NCBI GenBank assembly: GCA_032358255.1
Contig: JAULBX010026942.1
Coordinates: 1-42,074 of the forward strand
Length of the DNA: 42,074 nt
Reading direction: 5' to 3'
DNA from: Heterotrichella gracilis
Taxonomy: Eukaryota; Sar; Xanthophyceae; Tribonematales; Xanthonemataceae
Position numbers and translations under genes: made by a program. Positions 34,297 to 42,074 of this stretch are shown piece by piece. The notes below the pieces were generated by a model. The model did not search any database. It worked only from the letters and a program-made list of their open reading frames with translations, and was not told where the DNA came from. Position 1 is the first letter of the stretch, and every line of letters starts with the position of its first letter.

Positions 34297-36081
34297 AGGA
34301 AGGAAAGGGACAGCTTAGGTCCAAGAAACTGGCATCATGTGGCGGAGCTGGTAGTTTGGTGGTGGCGGTTTGGGCTGCCAGAGGGTTTGGGCTGTGGCAG
34401 GGGAGGCGCGGTATGGCATGTGGCGTTGCAGGGCGTGCAGCAGGCACAGTGGTGGGGAAGGGGGGGGGTCTGCTGAGGCAGGCATGGTGCTGCAGGCTTG
34501 GGTGTGGTGTAGATTAGTGCACAGTTTTGTATGGTATGACATTAGTTGGACCTCTGGTGTGCAGTCCTTGTGCTGGTTTTAGCACAGAGTCCATGCCATT
34601 GTAGATTAGTATTGCAATTTTGCTGGCAGGAGTGGGGTTCACCCGGCCTGTATATGCACATCAAGGGGTGGGGATTGTGAATTGTGGTACATCCTCTTCA
34701 GGGCATATATTTTGTGACCATTTGGTATGTATGGGTGCCACTAGGGTACCTCTCCCTGTGGCAGCCCTGGTTTGGATCCCTGATCAGGTTCGGAGGGTGA
34801 TAGGTTCACTGTAACACTTTGACTTGACGCTACCTTGCTTCAGAGGGCTAGTCTGGACTCTTGCATCCTGAACCATGAACCCCCATCCGAATAAGACCCT
34901 AACTCCAAACCCTAAACCCTTAAACACTGCCGTCAGCTGCGAGACTCTCACAGTGAGAGCTTTGCAGCGCAATGGCTGTAGCACAGCACAGCCAACCTGC
35001 CAGTAGCACACAACTCACTAACGCCAACTCACCAACATATGCGGGCGCCCTCTGCACAACGCCTTTGGTTGAAGAAATGTGAGAGGAGGAACATCCATTT
35101 TACACCCCAGCCTGTGGGTGTGGGTGCCAACCATAATGCAGGGCCAGGAAAGTACTTGTAAATTTCGTCACAACTTCCCAACCAAGGCTGAGAACAAAGG
35201 AGCCACCTGGGCACGCATCCAGGCAGGCCCAGGTGGTGCTTAACATAGCTTTCACTGACCAGCGGCTGAAGATAGCCCCACACTCCTCCGTAGTTACCCA
35301 TGGTACCCACTGGGTCTCTGTGCCTTCCGTGCAGTGACGTACGCACTACTCACGTGCTACTTTGGTTAGCTGGCAACATGCATGAGAGTCTCAGGAGCAG
35401 TGTGCCCACCCATAAGTTGAATCTGCCACGTTCTCCCTTACACAAGCACTCTTTGGCCACGACTTGCAAGGCGTGGCTGACTCGTACACAAAGCTCATAC
35501 AAGCAGTGACAAGCAGGCTTTCGTGCAGATATGTGTGCCGTATCCACTCGTGCCGGCTCCTGAATACCGTGGCACCTGTCCCGTGACCAGCGGTCCGGCT
35601 TTTCTTGGACATGCCGCTGAGATGGCCACCGTGGCTCAGTCGTGGTGCAAGCCGAAACAGCCGCTCCCCGGCCCACCTAGCTCTTACGAGTTTTGTGGCC
35701 AACAGTGCACCCAAAAGGCCCAAGTTCAAGAGGTACTACGTCAGTGGCCAACAAAACGAAGCAACCGGGCGATGTTTCTTAAGCCAGTACCACTGTTGTA
35801 AAAGGCATGCATTTGGGCCACTTGCCGTACACCCAAAGTGCACTTCAGTGTCACTGATACTCCTTGGTAGCTCTGCCAGCTGTAAAACAAGAAAGGGCCT
35901 GCTTCGCTGGACAGAACAACTTGCACACTCTTGCAGTATATTAGTAACAAGGACAGCAGGGCCAGCCACACATGCGTGCATTTCCGGCAGGCATGGTTCA
36001 CCAAAACCAGCGGTGCGCTCAACGGAGACAACGACCCTGAGCCAACCCCTAGGAAACCCACTTTTCAAACATCTGGGGGGC
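34297..36081. other. Intergenic, citrate synthase to subtilase-like gene
   Basis: No gene is firmly supported. A minus-strand frame 35301-35029 (91 codons, starting MGNYGGVWGYLQPL) looks somewhat protein-like, but has no family match or splice support. A plus-strand frame open from 35605 runs in phase into the next gene and is treated as 5' UTR. Telomere-like CCCTAAACCCTTAA lies near 34910. Confidence 0.35.
34810..34814 (+). terminator. TGTAA polyadenylation word for citrate synthase
   Basis: TGTAA lies about 515 bases past the stop codon, consistent with long chlorophyte 3' UTRs. Confidence 0.4.
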
Positions 36082-39000
36082 ATGCTTCCAACTGTTTCAA
36101 GGAGCAAGGCTGGAAAGCCACGGGCCATGCTGCTGCTGCTGTGGGGTGTGCTTGCTGGATGGATGGGCGGCCACGCTGGGCCACGCCTGGGTAAGCAAGA
36201 CCTGCCTGTGCCTTATCCTCCTTTGGTTCGAAGCTGCTGTCGGCTTCCTGTTTGGTGTGCCAGCTGTGCTTACCAAAGCTGACGCAAGTGGTCCTAGAGT
36301 GCATGCTTTCTGAATGTTCTTTGCAAAGGTGGAATAACAGGGTTTGCACGAAGCCTGCCTTTGCCAATGCCTTCAGCAGTACCTAAGTTAGTTATGAGCT
36401 CTCTTGGTCGCGCTGCACTTCGTCGTCCAAAAGTGGCGCTCTGCAGTGCTCAATTACCTCATCCTCACCAGCTCAACCGGCACTCAGTGCCCAAATGCGT
36501 AAACAGCCATTTAGGTTGAACTGCAGTCCGAGTTAAGAGCAACATTCGGGAGGTGTGCAAGCTGTTTCCATGTGGCAAGAACCCAACTGACAGCCTGAAC
36601 TGCTTGCAGTGAATGGCCAGCCTATCAGCCCATCCCCATCCTCATCCCTAGCCCCAACACCAGCACCAGGCCTGGGTATTGGCACTCCCCCGCCAGCTGT
36701 GACCAATGACACCAGCCCACCAGTGCTATCCATTCTGGGTATCGTCAATGCCACAGTGCAAGGCCAGCAGTTGACAGCAGCTGTGTCCATGAGCGTGAGC
36801 GGCAGCTTTGGCCTGGAGGCAGCTGTCCTGCGCCTGCAAGGTGCCGGGCTGGTGCCTTTCACCGAGCAGCTGCAGATGATTCTCATACAGGCAGCATTGG
36901 ACGTGGTCATCCCCAAGGCAAGTTCAAGTGCATGCGATGGTTCACGTGTATACTGCATTCCGCGGTTTGAACACTTAAGGTGGTGATTTGAATATGCACA
37001 CACTGTAGAGCTTTGCATGTTGCCTACCAACCCTGTGTCGCCTTAGTCGCCAATGCCGCACAGTCTGAGGGGCCCTGGTGGCTTGTTTTGCTTTGCCGCC
37101 TGTTGCCATGCATCACAGAGGATTATAAGTCGATTAAAATGATTCAAATTATTTGATGCTTTGCGCAGAGTGGGCCAGCCCAGTTCTTGACTTACACCGA
37201 GCAGCCAAGGAACGACACCGATCCTGACAACCTGCCTTTTGTGGACCTGCTGGTGTACATGTGGTACCCGGTGCAACAAGCGCCACAGACCTATGCGCAG
37301 AATCAACAGAGCACGTTGAGCAAATACGGGGCTTACAAGGACTGGATGTTCCAGATGTACAGCTACGGTGCGGATTTCCAAAGGGTACACTGCACACCCT
37401 GCAGCCAACCATGACAGTACAGCGCTGGTCAAATCACAAATCCTGGAATGCAAACTCTAGCCTTTGCACAGGAACTACTCTGATCATCGTATGCTGCATG
37501 CAGGATTTTCAGGCACCGTCCGCATCCTGAGCCTGGATGGCTCCGATAACCTCCACGTGCCTCAGTCTGTGGTGCTGCGCCCCTTCCGCGTGTTTGCAGC
37601 CAGCATCACGGTGCTTGTGCCTATCTGCGCCACCTGTACCACGACCATGTTTCCAGTGAACGCAACCGCTGTGCAATCCCTCGTGGTGGATCAGGCCAGG
37701 CGCTTCCTGTTGGGACACTTGGACATTGTTTCGCATGTGCGATTGCCCACGCAAGATCCATGCAAGATCACACAGCCCATGCTGGAGCCTGTGGTAGATA
37801 GCCTGGGGCCCTGGTCGGGCTATGCAGCTAACAACTCTGGCCCATACCTGCAAACAACCGTGGACATCCTTGTAGCTGCCAGCACGTGCTTTGATGGGCT
37901 GCTGCTGAATGACCCCTCCAGCCGAGCCATCATGGCATGCAACACCAGCGCCCTTGCGGCAATTAAGGAGGCACTCAACAGCACGCTGTTCTGGAATGGG
38001 TTCCAGCTGCAGGGTGAGTTGTCCTCTGATGAAGCTCTTGAACAACAATGTGATTGCAATATCACTGTCATTGAGTGGCCTCATGTATCATACTGGCAGA
38101 TCAACTGAGTCAGGTCTTGGCATAGCTTTGCATGGCGTGCCTAGTTGACCGTACACAAAGTTATGATTGTGCCTGGGCCCTGGGCCGGCCTCAAAATGCA
38201 CTTGAAAGGTCAGAGTCAGCTCCATACAGTTCTCTGTATGTGAAACCACCTTATAAATTGCGTGTCTGCAGGTTTGAGCATATTTGGTCATGTAGACAGC
38301 GTAGACCTATACGTCCAGCCAGATCTTGATTTGCCACATCAGCCATACAAGCCCAACCTTGCCCTTGGGGGTAATGGATCCACGCTCAACTCCAGCGATG
38401 CTTCGCGAGTCCCTTGGCACCTGGACAGGCTTGACCAGCGCACACTGCCACTTGACGGGAAGTTCAACGCTGGTAACGATGGGTCGGGTGTGAACATCTA
38501 CCTGCTATCCTCGGTAAGGGTAAATTAGTTCAAATTTGGGTGCACTGACACCTATGCAAGAAGTTGCCTGCATTTGTGGTGTGCTGCGTTTTGCACAGGG
38601 CATGCTGCTAGCGTGGTTTGATGAGTAGATACGTGCCTGGTAGAGTTATCACCTGGACCAGCGTAGGCACCAATGTTGATAGCATGGGATGATGTAACTT
38701 CATTCATATGATCAGAATGATGCAGCCCAGCGTGGCCTAGACTGCCGCTGTGTTCACCCGAGTAGCAGCCAATGCTCATCTTCACTTTTGACGTGCGGTT
38801 GGCGTTTCCATTCCCAGGGAGTGAATGCGTCTCACCAGGAGTTCTGCTACCTTGATGGCTCACCTGGCTCCAGGTTCATATCACAAGCCCAACCCTATCT
38901 AGAGGGAGATGGCAATGCACTGTAGTGACTGAATTTCAGTTATGCTTTAAGGGTGTCTTGGCAGCTAGACAGCCACTGGACCAGCACACATTGCTCCTAC

Positions 39001-41957
39001 TACACAAAGATTGAGCAGTAATCTGACAACCAGCAGGGTGACTTGCAGTGCATTGCAGTGACTGAAATTCAACTGAAATGCATGTCCACATTTGGGAGTC
39101 ACCAACCATGGGTAGTTACTTGCTGTTGCCATCATTTTAGTGTAACCCCTTTGAATGCCATGCTCAAAGGATGCACGCGTCGCATTGAACAGGGCGTCAG
39201 TCTGTGTGCTTTCAGGAGTCATGGCCATCAACCCACCTTGTTAGAGCTGCGGTGCCTGCAGAGTGGGGCCGCACGTGTGTCCCAGAACGGATTTAAAAGC
39301 ATCATGCCATTAGCAGGCATATGATATCCTCTGGGCATTGAAATGATGCAATAAAATGCGTAACAACTGCCCAGAGGACATCATAGGCCTATTAAATGGT
39401 CTATTGCTCTCAAAACCGTTCTGGACCACGCGTGCGGCCCCAATTTGCAGCAGGCACTAATGAGGCGTGTTGATGGCCAGCACTTTACATCGTGCTTTAC
39501 TAAAACACAGATTCAGTTTATCTATAAAGCTGAAAGTTACGGCAATGGAATTCTGTGTTGCGGGCCAAAGTAAGCTTTGTGTGACATATGTCTTGGGCCA
39601 AAGCCGTAGTAGCTGCATGGGTTTCCTGTAGCTTTGGCCATTTGCAATTTGCTGAGAATATACTAGTGAACACCTAATAGCACCAGAGTATTGCACCAGT
39701 GTGTATTCCATGGTGAGGCTGCAGGGGGAGATTTGATTATGTTGCGGAAATTGGGACGGTGGCGGGAAGATTGGTGACGTGGCTGGTCCACGTCAGCATT
39801 GAACGTTCGAGAACGCTTTGCAGACCGGTACTTAATAAACCCCTTTTCAAACAAATTAGAAGAGGAAAAAAATCATCCTGATCTAAGATACATCCCTTGT
39901 GCACAGAGTGAAACCCCTGTGGGGTATGAATGGGCTGGACCCGTTGCGAGATTGTCAGGACTATTCAGCGTGGTATGGGTTTGGGACCTTTGGTGCGTCC
40001 ATGATGATTGGAGCAACAGTGGGAGTTGCCAGGAATGCAACAATCTACTCCGGTGAGTGGGTGGGTGCCTCGTCTTCAGATATCAAGCATTCTGTGCACG
40101 CTATCATACTATGTTTGGAGTACTCTTTAGTGCATGGGATATGTAGCAGTAAAGACACGATCAACCTGATTTAGCGGCCAGCAAGTCAGGTTGATTATTT
40201 GATTGGCAAGTATGCTTTATGTTATTGCTGCATAATGGAATGATTCATATGTCTTTTTTGCTGTAAAATGGCAAGATTCTTACCCACAAGGGAAACCTTA
40301 TTTAGGGCACAACATGCTGTGCGAATATTGACTAATGAAAGCCATATGCCAGGGTTATGGCGAATATTACCCTTGGGTTGTTGCCAGTGGAACAGGCAAT
40401 ACCACAAAGTCTGTGAAGTATTGCCCATGGATTGGAAGAGAATATGTTCTCTAAACAGAATTCTGTGGCACTTGCAGCGCGTTTCCGCGAGAATTGTTTG
40501 TTTGAGTCTCCAGCCATCTGGCAACCAGGGGGCTTGCCTTCTGCAATGGATGCCATCCTGTCCACCTTTCAGCAGCCTGCGATCATGGTCATTGACACCT
40601 GGTGGAGCCCAAAGCGAGTTGCACACGATGAGTAAGTGCCAGTGTGTTGGCATCTGTAGGCAGCCGACAATGCCTTGTTTCAGTAGCTGCCACTTGTGCA
40701 TTGGAGTTCAGTCAGACTTGCCATATGTCAATTGTTGATTGTGTGGTGCTCATGGTGCCATTGGCATGCAATTGGCACTGTGTGCGCTTATTGTAAAAGC
40801 TGTGTGTGGGAGGGGTATGGTACTTACCATTAAAGCGGCTATCTTGCCACCGGCCATTGGTTTTACTGCGCAGTCACCATCACATGGTCATCCGCATCTT
40901 GACATGTTTTTCTCAAAATGTTGCAACATGTGCAGTGACCAGTACGTCCAGAACGCCATCCTCACCCGCTTGGACGCTGCAAACCAGAAAGGCTTGGTGG
41001 TCATCACGGGTGCTGGGACAGGCAATGGAGTTGGTAAGTTCCGCCTTCACCGGAATTGCATGCTGCGCAGAAAGATGTGTTACCAGTGTAAATGCCTCGA
41101 GGCTGTCACCATGGTGCCCTGCGGTATGGTGTGTATCCACTACGCCCTGCGGTATGGTGTGTATCCACAACCCAGTGAGGATGTAGGATGCATCCCAGTG
41201 ATGAGCTGCATCTCTGCAAGCACGTACATGATAAAGTTGTGGCTCATTTTTGGCTCATTCTGGGAAGACTGGTACCATTTTGTGCTCTGCAATGTAATGT
41301 GCAATTTGCAGCTGATTTGAAATCAGCTGCAAAGCTGCAACTCTGCAAGCGCGTGGTGAATTTGTGGCTCATTTCTGCAGACCCCTGCGAGAACATTTTC
41401 AGCAACCATTCCGGCGTGATTTCGGCGGGCGCTGTTGATGTGAACGACCAGCGAACAGTGAACAGCCCTGGCAACTCAGAATGCATCACCATATGGGCGC
41501 CTGGAGGTGGTTTGGGTGATGACATTGTCGGCGCCTCGCCTGGTTCAGACACCGAGTATGTTGGTGTCATCCCTAGGTCATTTGGAGCATCTTGGATCGT
41601 TGCTGGGTTGGCGGCGCAAATCCTATCCTTGGTAAGTTGCCTTCAGATGTTTGTTTCACTGGGCACAACTCAATTGACCTACTCAGTCTTACAGATGGTA
41701 CGAGTGAAGCTGCGCACCAACTGCTCCTGTCATGCTGCAGGAACCAACACTCACACCTGAGCAAGTGAAGCAGCGCCTGCTGGACCACTCAACACAGGGA
41801 GTGCTGCTGGATGTTGGGGTAAGGCCATGCCATTTTCTATATTTGTCTTTCATTTGTGAACGTGGGCCTGTTGTTGTACCCTGTGGTGTTTGTAACTGAA
41901 CGATGTTGCTTAATGTTGGCACTTAAGGTTTCTGGCGCTGCCTCTGATGCTGTGTAG
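36082..41957 (+). CDS. Secreted subtilisin-fold pseudoprotease
   Basis: Exons: 36082-36190, 36610-36917, 37169-37367, 37504-38013, 38272-38513, 38818-38921, 39907-40052, 40478-40631, 40936-41033, 41381-41631, 41741-41818, probably 41928-41957. Phases join, giving about 742 aa. A signal peptide (MLLLLWGVLAGWMGG) leads to a Ser/Pro-rich stretch and an unrecognised region of about 350 residues with several Asn-glycosylation sites. From about residue 425 the S8 proteinase K-like fold is clear (PWHLDRLDQRTLPLDG, GVARNATIYS, GVISAGAVDVNDQR, IVAGLAAQIL). All catalytic positions are replaced: YLLSSG for the Asp motif YVIDTG, GFGTFG for GHGTHV, SFGASW where GTSMAxP should be, and GAGTGN for the oxyanion AAGNxN. 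A binding or structural wall role is only inference. Intron 2 begins GC. The exon 3 end and last exon are least certain. Start 36127 is an alternative. Confidence 0.85.
39320..39385. repeat. 18-bp inverted repeat in subtilase-like intron
   Basis: TATGATATCCTCTGGGCA (39320-39337) and TGCCCAGAGGACATCATA (39368-39385) are inverted copies with one mismatch and a 30-base loop. Confidence 0.8.
41116..41168 (+). repeat. 28-bp tandem duplication in subtilase-like intron
   Basis: GCCCTGCGGTATGGTGTGTA and following bases occur twice, at 41116-41140 and 41144-41168, without mismatch. Confidence 0.9.
41206..41262 (+). repeat. Echo of acceptor region of subtilase-like exon 10
   Basis: CTCTGCAAGCACGTACATGA through TTGTGGCTCATTT repeats the intron end just before exon 10 (41335-41376). 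The copy is upstream, as the rule predicts for a 5' exon boundary, although mostly intronic sequence was copied. Confidence 0.75.
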
Positions 41958-42074
41958 TTACTTGACTGCATGTATTCTCTTCATCGACTAACGTCTTGTT
42001 AGTTAGTTAGTTACATGCATTCCAGCAAAATAGCCAGATTAGCAGTCAGTCTTGCACATGCGGCGCCACGCAGC
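41958..42074. other. Right end, no gene
   Basis: Only a short TTAG tandem run (near 41999-42011) is visible. No TGTAA word follows the proposed last exon before the window ends. Confidence 0.4.

Noticed and set aside
35740..36061. Minus-strand frame ending in GTGLRNIARLLRFVGH, resembling a transposase helix-turn-helix
   Set aside because: Only about 20 residues look similar, the zinc and DDE parts are absent, and the frame stops directly afterwards. Too weak to call a transposon.
35605..36081. Long N-terminal extension of the subtilase-like protein
   Set aside because: The frame is open and in phase, but a normal signal peptide begins at 36082 or 36127 and would be buried by an extension.
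38957..39075. Echoes of subtilase-like exons 5 and 6 in the following intron
   Set aside because: Blocks such as GGACCAGCACACATTG and TGCAGTGACTGAAATTCA resemble nearby exon or junction sequence, but matches are short and gapped. They are suggestive only.

Overview
This window reads as nuclear DNA of a green alga, probably a core chlorophyte. The evidence is GT-AG spliced genes with many short exons, GC-rich coding sequence, introns full of plant-type telomere-like CCCTAAA/TTTAGGG words, TGTAA polyadenylation words, a fused HydE-HydF hydrogenase maturase, a plant-type FtsH11 protease and a peroxisomal citrate synthase with a PTS2 signal. I cannot name the species. All intron-exon models were made by hand from splice sites, phase continuity and protein families.

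Layout. 1222-9328 (+) encodes HydEF, the radical-SAM plus GTPase maturase of [FeFe]-hydrogenase (17 exons, about 990 aa). 12415-13710 (-) encodes an F-box/leucine-rich protein, and two well-spliced coiled-coil exons lie at 11624-12301 (-). 15840-22152 (-) encodes an FtsH11-type organellar AAA zinc protease (12 exons, about 838 aa). 24194-27215 (+) encodes Mediator subunit 8 (7 exons, 241 aa), divergent from FtsH11. Two small minus-strand candidates lie at 28.2-28.3 and 28.9-29.3 kb. 30410-34296 (+) encodes citrate synthase (8 exons, 512 aa). 36082-41957 (+) encodes a secreted subtilisin-fold protein (about 742 aa) in which the whole catalytic triad and the oxyanion Asn are replaced. The genes are not a pathway cluster.

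Two results stand out. First, introns and 3' flanks hold many decayed direct copies ('echoes') of neighbouring coding sequence. Every clear case obeys one rule: copies of an exon's 5' end lie in the preceding intron, and copies of its 3' end lie in the following intron or flank. This is what surviving tandem duplications across exon-intron junctions should look like. It implies very active local duplication, and many copies keep splice sites and reading frame. Second, the subtilisin-like gene at the right end is a complete pseudoprotease by sequence, with its scaffold and splicing intact.

Smaller signals include foldback elements sharing a TTTGGCACC core, TGCATGCATGCA arrays 0.3-0.75 kb upstream of five of the gene starts, and a stop-free in-frame intron and a perfect palindrome at the end of the F-box gene.
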